64,000 bases of DNA from positions 33,329,044-33,393,043 of the forward strand of contig NC_049911.1 of NCBI RefSeq assembly GCF_001411555.2, in the 5' to 3' direction. The DNA comes from Juglans regia (lineage: Eukaryota > Streptophyta > Magnoliopsida > Fagales > Juglandaceae). A program made the position numbers and the translations under genes. The stretch's first letter is position 1. The number at the start of each line of letters is the position of its first letter. Of this stretch, positions 31,110 to 42,900 are shown piece by piece. Under the pieces are notes generated by a model. That model was not told the origin of the DNA. It worked only from the letters and a program-made list of their open reading frames with translations, and ran no database searches.

Positions 31110-33405
31110 CTAGCTGGCTAGTAGATCTACCACAGTTTCAGGCATAACAAAATATAACTCTATCCGGCTAAAGACTTCCATCCACAAGGTTCTAGCTGTC
31201 TCGCAATGTAGCAAGAGATGTTCCACTGACTCGCCGGATCTCTTGCACATGCAACACCAGTCTACTATAACTATCCGGTGCTTCCTCAAATTGTCAGTAG
31301 TCAGAATCTTCCCCCACGCTGCTGTCCATGCAAAGAAAATCGCTTTCGAGGGCGCCTTATTTCGCCAAAGTCTCCTCCATGGGAACAAAATATTAACGGG
31401 TTGGGAAATGGACTTATTGTATGATCGAACAAAGAAAATGCCCTTACCCGCAGGAGTCCACCACATCTTATCAGCTTGTTGTCTATTTGGCTTTACAGAA
31501 TAAACCAAACTGAAAAAAGCCTCAAAGATGTCCACTTCCCAGTCTTGTGTCTCTCTACTAAACGTGACATTCCACTGCACTTGGTCCCCTGATAGAAGCA
31601 TACGATCCTCTATTGAGGCTTCTTGGTTGCATGCCACTCGGAAAACTGCTGGAAATGCATCCTTTAGAGCCTCATCCCCACACCATATATCCATCCAAAA
31701 CTTAATACGAGAACCCCTTCCCAACACCAATTTAGCGTGTCTACTGAAATCCCCCCACCCACGCCTAATGTGTTTCCAAACTCCAACACCGCTGGCCCCA
31801 TTTACCTCTTTAGTGCACCAGCCCCCCATAAGCTTCCATATTTCCAATCAATTACAAGTTTCCATAAGGCTTCTATCTCCGTGTTATACCTCTATAGCCA
31901 CTTCCCAAGCAAGGCCCGATTAAATGTTCTTAGATATTTTATACCCAAACCACCTTATGAGAGTGGCCTACACACCTTATCCTAACTGATCAGATGGAAT
32001 TTGAATTCATCCCCTATCCCACTCCATAAGAAATCACGATACAGTTTATCAATCCTCGCAACTACCCTTGCAGGCAATTGAAACAAAGATAAGAAGTACG
32101 TAGAGAAAGGGTACTCTTGATGAGAGTCAACCGGCCACCTTTCGACAAGTACAATCTTTTCCATCCTGCCAGTTTCCTTTCTATCTTCTCGATGACTGGA
32201 TCCCATATAGATGAGGCCCTTGCAGCAGCCCCCAACGGCAATCCTAAATAGGTCATGGGAAGAGAAGCTACCTTGCACCCAAGAATACTAGCTAGCTGCC
32301 TTGTGTTGCTCACATTCCCCACCGGCACTAGCTCTGACTTGTCAAAGTTAACTTTCAAGCCGGATGCTGCTTCAAAACATAATAATAATGCCTTCAATGC
32401 CCTCAACTGGTCACGATCTGCCTCACAGAATAGGAGCGTATCATCTGCAAAAAGTAAATGAGATAAAGTAATAATGCCCCTGTTGGGATCACCAATCGGA
32501 AATCCAGCCATAAACCCATGCGTAACCGCCACCGATATCATCCTACTCAAGGCCTTCATAATGATACAAAGAGAAGTGAGGACAAAGGATCTTCCTTCCT
32601 TAAGCCGCAAGAGCTACTGAAAAAACCTGTAAGACAGTCATTTATCAATACTGAAAATCTAGCCGTAGTAATGCACCAACTCATCCAAGAGCGCCACCTA
32701 GCCCAAAACCGCACCTCCCCAACAAGTACAAGAGGAAATCCCAATTTACGTGATCATATGCCTTCACTATATCTAGTTTGCAAATAATCATTGTGGAACC
32801 AGCCTTTAATCTACTAACCAAACCTTCGTTCGCTATAAGGACTGAGTCCAAGATTTGTCGCCCCTTAACAAATGCATTTTGTGGCTTTGTGATGATCTTG
32901 CCCAAAACCACCCCCAATCTGTTAGCAAGAACCTTGGAAATAATTTTATACAACTCATTCACAAGACTAATGGGTCGAAAATCCTTAACCTCCAGCGCTC
33001 CAATCTTCTTCGAGATCAACGCAATAAAAGTAGCATTTAAGCATTTCCCAAACTTTCCAACCGAGGATACTTCCCTAAACAAATTCATTATGTCTACTTT
33101 CACAACCTCCCAACAAGCTTGGAAGAAGCCCATTGAAAAACCATCTAGACCTGGGGCTTTATCATTACCCATACGTCTCACTACCTCATACACTTCCTCG
33201 TCTTCAAAAGGCCTCTCCAACCAAGAGGCTTCCTAAGGCTCAATAGTGTCAAAGGCGAGACCATCCAACTTCGGTCTCCATTCCTCATGTTCTGTAAGCA
33301 GTTTTTCATAGAAATCCACCACATGATCACTAATGACAGGGGCCTCCATGCACTCTATACCATTCATATTCAGCATTTCAATAGTATTAGTTCTTCTATG
33401 AGAAT
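31110..33405 (-). pseudogene. LINE reverse transcriptase and zf-RVT remnant
   Basis: The minus strand encodes NSHRRTNTIEMLNMNG (near 33400), [56 protein letters not shown] and the C-terminal WCCMCKRSGESVEHLLLHC. The catalytic FADD is intact here, unlike the two other large copies. Frame breaks at about 32.6 and 32.06 kb and truncation before the endonuclease make it non-functional. Confidence 0.85.
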
Positions 33406-33836
33406 TCTATACAGGGCATAGGGAAGGGGACAGGGGTTTCATAGCACAAAGGTGTTCAAACCTTCAGGGTGTTTTCATGGCACTGGTGGAATACGGTAGA
33501 GGAGGTTGCCGGAACTGCATTTTCATTCCAAAAGATATGGATGGAATGGGTTGGAGGAAGATGATGGAGGTTTTGAGAGCTGTTGGGCTTGAAGGTGACT
33601 CCTTTGGGTCGGCTACATTAGTGACGACGGCAGCTCCTCCTCCCAATAGTTCATACCTGGATGTGCTAAAAAAACCAAAGGTCTTGGACCCATCCCAACA
33701 ACCTGTCAGAATTAGTGGAGAAGCGCCGCACAAACCGAGACGGACGGAGTGGAGCAGACACCCTCCGTGCACTCTCATAGAGAAAATTTTTTAAGAGAGA
33801 GAATGACACATACGAGACTTGAAATTTTATATATAT
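33406..33836 (+). pseudogene. Inverted LINE ORF1 fragment
   Basis: Plus-strand frame 33477-33794 reads FIPKDMDGMGWRKMMEVLRA, which parallels VVPEGRKVEGWRKFGDTIKE in ORF1 of the minus LINE. It is joined head-to-head to the minus-strand reverse transcriptase at about 33405 and bounded on the right by the 15-bp target duplication. Confidence 0.72.
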
Positions 33837-34639
33837 ATATATTCACTATATAGACATAAGTAATTAGATTACATATTATATATTTAGTTATAAAAATGGT
33901 ATGCTTATATTATTAGCTAATACATATATATATGTATATATACATAGGTGTATATATATTTATGAACATATAAATGAGTTTTAATCGAGTCGACTCAAGC
34001 ATAAACGAGCGGACCTTAACGAGCATTAGTCGAGTCGAGTCAAGTTTTGTCGGGTATGTGTCATTAACAAATCGAGCGGGTATCTGCTTTCACGAACGAG
34101 CTTTATTTTTCACGAATCGAGTTTGATTCGAGTTTAACCGAGCGAGTACCGAGCGGGCTATCGAACAGACTGATTCATTTACAGCCCTAGGAGGTGTGTT
34201 CTATTCCAATTCGGGCTTAGTGTATTTTTGGTAATTTTTCACTGGCTTTTTAGGTCATTAGGAGCTCTCTAGTATGGGCTAAGTGTTTTCTTGTATATGT
34301 CCAGTATACTTGGTTACTCCTATTGATATATATAATATTTTTACTTATAAAAATAAATAAATAAACCCATAAAAATAGTCCATCATGGTGCCTTGGTTTT
34401 ATAATGGCCCAAGCACACAGGCCAAAAACACTACTCCACCAATAGATTAGCCCAAACTGCTTGGATTCACTACAATCCCATTCCAACATGCATCATGTTT
34501 ACATTCGTACTCCCGACACATCAAAAAAGGAAATCACATCTTCCAATATCAACCAAGCCATGAAATTATTCAACCCACAATTCCAACATCCAACATAGAC
34601 AACCCATATCTTCCAGTAACACCAAACAATCAGTTACGA

Positions 34640-35215
34640 AAACTAAGGGTGATAGCGCACTTACTCAACTCGGAGTGGTGGTCAATCAGATTTGAGGGCG
34701 TGGCAGCGTTGTCTATTGACGTTCGGGATGCTGTTGGTGGCGTGGGGCGGCACGCTGGCTACGATGACCTTTGTCGGTTACCGCGGTCAGCCTAACACAG
34801 AGACACAGTGAGACGTCGGCAGAGAGTTAGAGAGAGAGCGTGCGAGAGAAAGAGAGAGAGAAAGTGAGACACGGACAGAGAGAAAATGGGAGCACGAGAG
34901 AGATACAGATGGAGGACTTACCGGCGTGGCGTTACAATCGGCGACTGGAAAGACAGGTGGCGGCGCAAGACGTTCCACAGTGAGAGAATGTGCGGAGGAG
35001 AGAAAGAAAAGAGAGTGTTGGGCTGGGGAAACAAGGGCTTGGTGCAGCGGAGCTTCACGGTGTCGGCTATCGGAACTGTGGAGGGTGGCACTGCACGAAC
35101 CGAGACGGACGGCGTGGGAAAGGGCGCGGCGGCGAGCGGGATTCACAGAGAAGAGAGGGAACGACTGAGAGAGAAGAAGGCGTGGGGAGGGGGTGAGGGC
35201 TTTAGGGTGTAAGCC
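34640..35215 (-). other. GC-rich leader-like region with splice donors, minus strand; orphan
   Basis: A GC-rich, GA-repeat-containing block stands out from AT-rich surroundings. On minus it has a strong donor ccacgccg/gtaagt at about 34918 and a second ccgagttga/gtaagtgcg at about 34660. This resembles a promoter-proximal leader. No coding sequence follows, because the transposon nest starts at about 34350. A short segment (gaaccgagacggacggcgtgg, about 35096) also resembles the inverted LINE fragment near 33730, so a LINE 5' UTR is the main alternative. Confidence 0.35.
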
Positions 35216-35889
35216 TAAAACGACGTCGGCTTTGATCCTCCACTTTTTTTTTTTTTTTTTTTTTTACTTCCTGGACGGACCGGGTTTAAAATTTTGGACT
35301 TATGTGGGTTTAATATGGGCCGGGTTATTACAGCAGCATCTATTTTTTGTTTTTATCTTTAGAGTTGGACATACATGTAATTACGGTAGCATACATGAAC
35401 AGTAAATTATTGTCGTTTGGGACAGGAAATTAGAAACAAGTACCGGGTACAGATTTCTCTCTCTGGCATCTACACCATCATATCTCAATCACGTATGACT
35501 GTTCTAACTTCAGTAGGAGCAAATAATAATAATAATAAAAATAATAATATATATGTATATATATTATTATGCCTTTGGATTTGAATCCAATAAAAGTTTT
35601 TTTGCCTCTCACATTTGTGCTACAATTGAATCCAACAAAATCTCTATGCCTCTGGTACAAAAGCACTTCCAGAGACTACAAAACAAAGAGAAAATAAAAC
35701 CCTAAACTTGGGCTAAAAGTTGCCTGACTATTTCTCCACGCTCCTCTTTTCAAACTAATCTCCATTTTCCAGAGCTTATTGGTGTGATAAACAATAAATA
35801 TTAGTGGAACAACTCAGAGAGGGAAAGGGCCGAAAGTGCTGGTGGCGATGATCACAACCCCAACAAAAGTCACGTCCCTTTACTCTTCT

Positions 35890-38822
35890 TCATCTCTGAC
35901 CATTAGTGCTAGAATTCGGCCTTCTAACAAAGCGCCCCTGCAAGCCCCAAACCCACCAAAGATCAGCAAGAGAGAGAGAGAAGTTTATTTCATTTCCAGA
36001 AGATTCAAGAAAAGTATCAGGCAGAAAATAAGAGTTATAAAGTGGCCATTGCCAGAGTAGTCTAGGAATCAAGGTAAATCCATAAAGTTAATACAATATC
36101 CATATTTCAGCCTTGTTTATTTTTATAATTTCTCTCATCTTATCTTATCTTATCTAATTATTATAATTTTTTTAAATTATTAAATAAAATAAAATAAATA
36201 ATTTAATTTTTTCAAATTTTAAAATAAAAATAATATTAAAAATCTATATTTTAATAATATTTTATTTAATTTTTAATTTTAATTTTAATTTTAATTTATT
36301 TTATCTTATTTAAAAAAACAAACGAACCAAAAATATGTTGGTACGATCTCCCATCTTTTTGTAGCATATTTTCGTTCAGAAGGACAAAGATCTTTACATC
36401 CTATCTACTAAGAGCATTCTCATTGGATTAGCTAAAAACTAAATCTAATGAGAATTTAGCTATTAGGTGGATAAATTGCTCACATTGAATTAGCTATATT
36501 CCAAATAGCTACAGTAATATCCAAATTAATTTCTAAATTTGGAAGACACTATTCATTCATCAAATCTTTTTTATATTATTTCTTTCTCTTTCCTTTTAAT
36601 ATTAATTATTTCTCTCTCCATTTTAAATGACAATTGAAAAAATATAATTAGAATACAATTACAAATTAATATATAATATTATAAATAGTAAAATATGAAA
36701 AAATAAAATAAATTCATAATTAAAAAAATTAAAAAATTTTCAAAATTATTAATTACTCATTACTATATAATGAATAAATAGATAATTCAATTTGGAGATT
36801 TGATGTGAATAGTCAAAATTAAATTCATCTTATATTATTTTATTGTCATATAATGAAAAAATGGTTATTCCAATATAGAGATTTATATAAATGGAATAGC
36901 TAAAAGTTAAATTCATCTTACATTCATCAAAAATGTACTTTAATTTAACTATTCTAATGAGAGTGCTCTAAGTGGTTATTATTTAGGGGTAGAACTAGAT
37001 CATGTAGAATAATATCATAACAATTTTTTCTAATTACCTTCATTCTAGGCCGTTGATCAGCGTTGACTTTTCTGACTTGATATCTGATTTTCTTAGAGAA
37101 TAGTCGTGTACGCCGTTTTTCCTTGTACCGTAGCACGCTAGCTTCTCTCAGCCCGCCTCCATCCAAAAACAAATCAATTTGCGCTAGCCTGGCCTGTTCC
37201 CACCACACGCAAAAAAAAAAAAAAACAAAAACAAAAACAAAACCAGTCAATGACAATTCCCTCCTTTTTCCCACACATTCCTAGTTAATGAAGGGTTACA
37301 TATTGGTCCAATAAGTGGATGTTTTTAAATTTTGAAAATAAAATATAGTGTATTTGGATAGAAAAATTATTGTATAGTAAAAATAAAATATTTTCATCTC
37401 ATCTTAATTGGATAACCAAACGTTATATCTGGAGTCAAAGTAAGGCCATATACGAATTTATATTCTATCTAGCTCAGGATTGTTGGACCACAAAAAGGCC
37501 TTATTTTTAAAAAAATGAAAAAGTTCTGGCTTTTTTAAAAAGAAAATGAAAAATAGCGAGAGAGAGGAAGGGAAGTCAAATTAAATTTCAGTTCACTTTT
37601 ATAATTTTATTTGCATTTGAAAAGAAGCTTGAAAACCGACAATACTAAAAAGAGTACTACCGACTGCTCAAAAGCCACGAACACAAAACTGAGTTTTAAA
37701 AAAGAAAGAACAGAGTCGGGAAAAAATGTGACCACAGTTTCAAGTGTGTTCTACGTTTCTTGGAATTGTTTCGCGTGTGGGAGATGAGAGACATACGGAG
37801 ACATCATCCCCCGGCATATCGGAGCCTAAAATTTCGTCGGAAAATGGAGACCCCCGGTTGGACCAAGCGTTCAAGACCTCTTCAAAATTCAGTTTCAGCA
37901 ATAATCCTGAATTGGGTTTCGGGGATGCAGAATTCTCTTTGGGCAATTCCTTCTCCTTCAACTCCACGACCGACAACTTCTCGACCTTTTTCTTCTTCTT
38001 CTTCTTCTCGGTAGAAACTGAAGCCTTATGAAATCTGGGAGAGATTTGATGCACATCCACAATGGGGAAACCCCACCAATTTCCCTCATCCACGTGCCTC
38101 AACGCTCTCACTCCTCCATTGATTCTCATTCCAAACCCCAAGTCGAATTTTCCACCAAAACCCAATCCCACTGGAATTGAATTCCCATACCAAGAAATCT
38201 TTTGGCCACTGCCATAAGAGGAACCAGCGTTGAAGTCATCTACCATATCGGTATCCACACTCAAATTTCCCATAATGCTATCAATTCCCTCTTCTATTTC
38301 TTCGTCAAGAATCGATTCTGCATCAAAATCCTCCTCATACCCATCACACAATTCCAACGAACTCGCATGGAAATCAACTTCCCCTGGACTTTGACAGGGT
38401 TTGTCGCAAAAATTCGTTACCTTGGATTGAATTTGACAACTGGGCTTCTCTTGAATTGGTTGGTGAAGCAAGAAAGCAGAACTGTCGGTGACTCGAAAGG
38501 GCAGCAGCAACTCTGGGGAATCGTCTAAGAAAGAATCATGTTGCTTGGTAAATTTGCGAGGCTTTGTGAGGTTTTTAGCAGAGAAGATGTTGGGATAGGC
38601 TGTGGAGAGGAGGGCTGCCGCCTCGTTGTAGGTTTGATTCGGACGCTTTCGTGGAGTTCGGGATTTTCGGGTGCAAATTGTGAGCGGAGAATTGCTCGAT
38701 TCTGAGAGAGTCGAAGAAGGTGAAGAAGTTTGCGACGTTCGACTCGATGTGGATAGAGATTTTACGATGTCGAGGTCAAGTGCATAAGTTCTACCGCTGC
38801 CTCCGCTTAAACACGAAGACAT
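35890..38822 (-). CDS. CIA2: CIA2/CIL-like CCT-domain transcription regulator
   Basis: Three exons join in phase (minus strand): 38822-37797, 37193-37038 and 35937-35890, giving 409 residues. The N-terminus [20 protein letters not shown], then Ser/Thr-rich sequence and [20 protein letters not shown], is the CIA2 family signature. [20 protein letters not shown] precedes the C-terminal part. A CCT domain spans about 360-402, running from [20 protein letters not shown] across the last splice to KGRFVRRPN. Seven consecutive lysines at about 272-278 are encoded by a GAA/AAG repeat. In Arabidopsis CIA2 acts in the nucleus and raises expression of chloroplast import and plastid translation genes. 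The 1.1-kb second intron holds two MITEs. CIA2 versus its paralogue CIL is not resolved. Confidence 0.9.
36108..36330. mobile_element. AT-rich MITE in CIA2 intron 2
   Basis: The block from ccttgtttatttttataatt through tctcatcttatcttatct and AT-rich sequence to aaaaaaacaaacgaaccaaa has weakly inverted ends (cttgttta / aaacaaacg). It shares its core with repeats at 44392-44577 and 45918-46122. Boundaries approximate. Confidence 0.55.
36411..36969. mobile_element. MITE (559 bp) with AGAGCA-type inverted ends in CIA2 intron 2
   Basis: The left end AGAGCATTCTCATTGGATTA pairs with the reverse complement of the right end, AGAGCACTCTCATTAGAATA. The interior is AT-rich and repeats attagctaaa / tagctaaaagttaaattcat motifs. 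The flanking duplication is not clear. Confidence 0.75.
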
Positions 38823-39680
38823 TTGTGGAAGTTACTCGGAAAGAAGATGAAATTCAGTGTAGACTGAAGGTCTAAGACCCAAAGTCAGACCGGATACAGG
38901 CTTCTACAACAAAGAACGAAGAAGGATTGAAGAAAGCCTCTAACTCAGATTTGAGTCGGTATAAAGAAGAGCCCAGAAAGACAAGTGGGCAATAAAGGTA
39001 TTACCGTATCTGACCCGAAATTTAGATTGAATTCAGTCTTTGATACTGGACTGGTTCAGCACACAACAATTAAAGAGCTGAAACAGACCAAACCTCAGCT
39101 TCGAAATCAGAAGGTAACTGAGAAACCCAATTCCAAGAAGAGCTCAACACTACTACACTTCTGACTGAGAACGGGCAAAGAGAGAACAGAGAAAGTACAA
39201 AACCCTAAACCCTGGAAGTACAGCTAATAAAAGTTATTGGCAAAAATGGGAAACAAGAAAAACCAAGAATTATAAGATGTATTAATTACAGGAACACGCT
39301 AGACCCCTCTACAAAAACCACTGTACTAAAAAATTCCATTTTTGAACAACGTAACAACCTTTCCTGGAGAATCTATGAACGAAAACTCTCAGAAACCCAG
39401 AGGTATCTCTATCTCTATCTCTCTCCCTGTGAAGAAAAAAACAGAGGATGCAAAATCCTCTAATAAAAACAGGGTATCTCAAAACCCTAGAGAACAGAAT
39501 CCAAAACTGTGATGGGTCTTCAGCCGAAAGTAATGAGATATATCTGAGAGGGTAAAGTGCCCAATAGAGTTATACAAATAAGACTCTGAATTATAGAAAG
39601 AGAGACAGAAATAAAAGCTGAATAAGAGAGGAAGGTTTCTGTGCAGAGTGGGTCACGAGGAAGAGCGGATAAAAGGAAAA
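38823..39680 (-). other. CIA2 5' leader region
   Basis: About 860 bp lie between the likely transcription start and the ATG. No other gene is supported; a minus-strand frame at 39750-39520 has no recognisable domain. The length suggests one or more leader introns, whose borders I cannot fix. Confidence 0.45.
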
Positions 39681-39700
39681 GAACCGTTGGGAGCTCTGTA

Positions 39701-39707
39701 CTTATAG
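39701..39707 (-). promoter_or_regulatory. Putative TATA box of the CIA2-like gene
   Basis: On minus the sequence reads CTATAAG within tgtctataagtacagagc. It lies about 880 bp upstream of the ATG, and transcription would start near 39675. A (CT)n tract at 39768-39786 lies just upstream. Confidence 0.45.
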
Positions 39708-39939
39708 ACATGCGGCGCAGTGGCGGAAACATATGCGCACGGAGACGCACAACACGGACTCACTCACTCTCTCTCTCTCTCTCTCTGTGTGTATAGAATC
39801 GACCGAGGTATTGAAGAGCTTCAGTCGAGTGATAGAGATGAGAACGGAGGATGAGACAATGCTCAGTGTCAGCAGTTCCGAATGTGGGACCGCTTTCACA
39901 CTGTTTTATTCCCTTCTCGCCCTTTTTAAGTTTTAACTT

Positions 39940-42900
39940 TTACCCCCTCAATTATTTTCTGTCATTTTCTGTATTAACCCTTTCTTTGTTCAATTGTTTT
40001 ACTAATTTCGGGTGGAGATGGCATTGAGATAGTATAATTTTTTTAGTAGAATATCATATCATTTTAAATGGTAATATTTAATTTATAAAATTTAAAATTT
40101 ATTTTTAAATCAAATTATAATATATAAATACTTTACTAAGTATGTTTTACATATTATTAAGAATATAATTTTATTAACACACCCAGACGGATTTAACCGA
40201 ATTTACCTCTCAATTTTTTAAAATCTCATTTTTCTTCTTAATGTTTTTTTTATTCTTGTTAAAAGATGATTTTTCTCCTTACTTTATTGCTATAAACTTA
40301 CAAAAATTATTATTTTCCCACCAAAGAAATTTAAAATAGCACCTTAAAAATATTTTTGAGAAATATTTTTATCAATAAAGTAGGATTTTGATCCTAAGAA
40401 ATTAAATATGTACAATTTCTGTTAATTTTTTCTTGAGTGCCCTTTAATATTTTTCTTGCTAATCCAAACATATTTAATTTTATTTTTAAAGGAAAAAACT
40501 TTTATCTCTAATTTACGTTGTCTTTCTACTATAAACATACTCCATATATTCCTAAATTCAAATATTGACACCTTTTCGTATTTTGTGCTATATTTACATC
40601 ACATAATTAATGCGAATATTTGTTGTGTAACTTTATTGGTTAATGTAAAAAAAAGGTTTGTATTTTTACAACAAAGGATGTTTATAAATAACTAAATTCA
40701 TGTTTTTCAATTGTTAGGGCACTTTCTAATAAAAACAAACAATATATTTTGTTGACATTCTTTAACTGCATTCGTAGTTGCTTTTTATATATATATATAT
40801 ATATATATATTGAATATATGAAAAAAATATTCTAACTATAAAATAATTATATAAAAATAATTTCATAAATTGATATGGACTGATATGGTTTATCAAATTA
40901 TAAAATTATTTTTATTGTAAAATAGATATGATAAATTACATAAAATTATGTCCATTTATTAAAAAAAAAATTACGTATAATTTTTTTATGTTTATAAAAA
41001 TAGTTAAAAAATTGGCGAACCATTGTGCCTCAGGATTGCCGGCAAAGAAAATAAAGGAATAGCATAAACAAAATCTGTCCAAATTTGACCCAAGCAATGT
41101 AGTGTGCAAATAATTTATAATTAACCTCGTGTATTTTAGCCGGATGGGTATTTTGGTAATCCCGAGATTCTAATCCTAATCATGGGCAGGCATGGATGTC
41201 CGAATTGGATTTTTCTTTCTAAAAATATGCCACCATACCTGCTACAAAGTTCATTTTAGATCTAAATGGAAAAGGTTTCTTATCTGCTGACATGTCTAGG
41301 AAGGATTGGAGAATTGAGATTTTTAGGGCTTACGTGGGGCGAGGGATTTTCACGGGTATCAAGGACCGTAGGTGGGCTTTTGGATGTCTCATAAGAGCAA
41401 TGATTTCAACCTTTTTGGTTGTCTTTTAGCCGTCTCATGTGTGGCTGTTGGCAATCATACGTAGGGCTTGTTACGTTCGTTGGCTTCTGATTATATTATC
41501 ATATATAATTTTTTTCTTTTTATAATTAAGCTTCCATTAGTAAAAACTTAACAAAACAATAAAATAAATTATTAAAATACAAATTATCTAGGAGGTCCTT
41601 GCCACTATATAAGTCTAATAGAGATGGCAGAATTTAGATTAAATGGATGTTTCTATAAACCTGTATTAAAGTTGTCCATTACGCCATGTTGTGTGCATAT
41701 TAAATTTTAAGTCGATGAATTTTTTTCTATCTTCCATTCATAAAAAGAGTCAAGGTTGTGCTTAATATCTCTAATGATGGGCTGTATAATCCAATCTGAA
41801 ACTGTGAAATTGTTGATTATAGCTCCAAAAACCTAAATTTTTGTCAAACCGATATGTGTTGCTTCTTGGATGCCCATGAGGGCTGCCCATTATCATATTG
41901 TTTGATCTTTTTCTTGAGCATAATGTTCTAAAAAAAAAAATTATAGCGTTGTGGTAAACATATATAGCTCATAATTATTTTTTAGGTATTTTATATTTTC
42001 TATTACAATTTTTTGGATATTTTATTTGATAATTGACGAGTGAAAATTAATCATTGGATGTAAAATTATAGTTTATTTGAGGTGGAGAGCTGAAGATGTT
42101 AGCAAGCTACGGGGCCTATGGAGCATCGCCCATGAATTTGTGTAGTCACGGGCCTGACGCATCGCGGTTTATAGTCTCATGTTCTTCAAAGATATTTTTC
42201 CCAGAATATCTAAATTTATCATCGCCAAAATCCATAGATATTTGTTTACTTCCATATAATTATGTCACGAATATCTCAAATAATCCTTCTCAGGCCTTGA
42301 AATTCAGGGGAGAAAGGAAAATAAAAAATAGAGTTTTGAGGCTTCCCTTTTCCTTCCCTTCTCTGTAAAGCTAAACGTTAATGGCGGTCAAAGCAATTAT
42401 ATTATATATATATATATATATATATATGGTGGTCCTGACTCCTTCCATGGTATATTGCTTAAGGTAAAAATGTTTGAATTTTGAAAAGGGGAGAGTTGAG
42501 AAAGTTATATGCACTTCTTATGACCACAGACAGAGGCATATCGATCCCCTGACACCATGACCACATCTTATCTTTTACAAGAGTGACTTGGAAATCCTAC
42601 AGCCACTGGAATCGGATAAGTGTCCAGGAATTGGAAATTTCGGGATACATGTGACTCAAATTCTCACGTACGTACACCAATTACCCTGCTACGTATACTT
42701 CCTCGTGTTATCCCATTCATCTTTAACATCAGATTACATATAAAGCAGCAGAATGAATGGATTCTTGGCTCTTAACATGTCGGTTTCGTCGTCGTCGTTG
42801 TCATAATTAATCATCTAAAATTAGGAGGTAGAGTCTGGTCAAAATATATAAAATCTATTAGGAGATACTTTGATAAGCAATTAGCAAATAAACTCTCTGG

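Larger units (their letters stand above)
30796..33836 (-). mobile_element. LINE with 5' inversion, nested in the hAT-like element
   Basis: The A-tail (T run on plus, about 30796-30804) and 3' UTR lead into zf-RVT and reverse transcriptase on the minus strand up to about 33405. From there to 33836 the sequence is ORF1-like but on the plus strand. A perfect 15-bp duplication ATATATTCACTATAT lies at 30781-30795 and 33837-33851, so both segments came in with one insertion. This is the structure produced by twin priming. Confidence 0.87.
30266..34189. mobile_element. hAT-like non-autonomous element carrying a nested LINE
   Basis: Termini are TAGGGTTGTAATCGAG (left) and, as reverse complement of the right end, TAGGGCTGTAAATGAATC. 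A perfect 8-bp duplication GGAGGTGT flanks it at 30258-30265 and 34190-34197, the size used by hAT transposases. Both subterminal regions are dense in CGAGC / GAGCTCGAG motifs (30280-30450 and 33970-34160), as expected for transposase-binding repeats. Without the nested LINE (30796-33836) the element is about 880 bp, AT-rich inside, with no transposase reading frame. Confidence 0.85.
28450..34350 (+). mobile_element. Internally deleted plus-strand LINE (ORF1 + 3' tail), split by two later insertions
   Basis: ORF1-like sequence covers about 28590-29870 in broken frames: TKFMCLGGTAASWVAKGIED, VGDFERCKWHWMKRFMQSIR, DWVLYKVNEIQHIVRLSHKR and EDPFKALLTAIEASRWLETK. The last blocks match the end of ORF1 in the minus LINE. 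An ATG at about 29862 resembles the ORF2 start, but endonuclease and reverse transcriptase are absent. After the MITE and the hAT-like element the sequence resumes at 34198 and ends with the LINE tail cttgtatatgtccagtatac...tttttacttataaaaa near 34350. The 5' edge is approximate. Confidence 0.7.

Noticed and set aside
35836..36060. Plus-strand frame [20 protein letters not shown], resembling a plastid transit peptide
   Set aside because: It is antisense to the last CIA2 exon (35937-35890), which completes the CCT domain in the correct phase, and it has no downstream exons.
39520..39750. Minus-strand 76-residue frame as a separate small gene
   Set aside because: Lies in the CIA2 leader/promoter, no domain, overlaps the putative TATA box.
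40787..40810. (AT)n run as an origin or regulatory site
   Set aside because: Simple microsatellite in AT-rich intergenic DNA, nothing else to support function.
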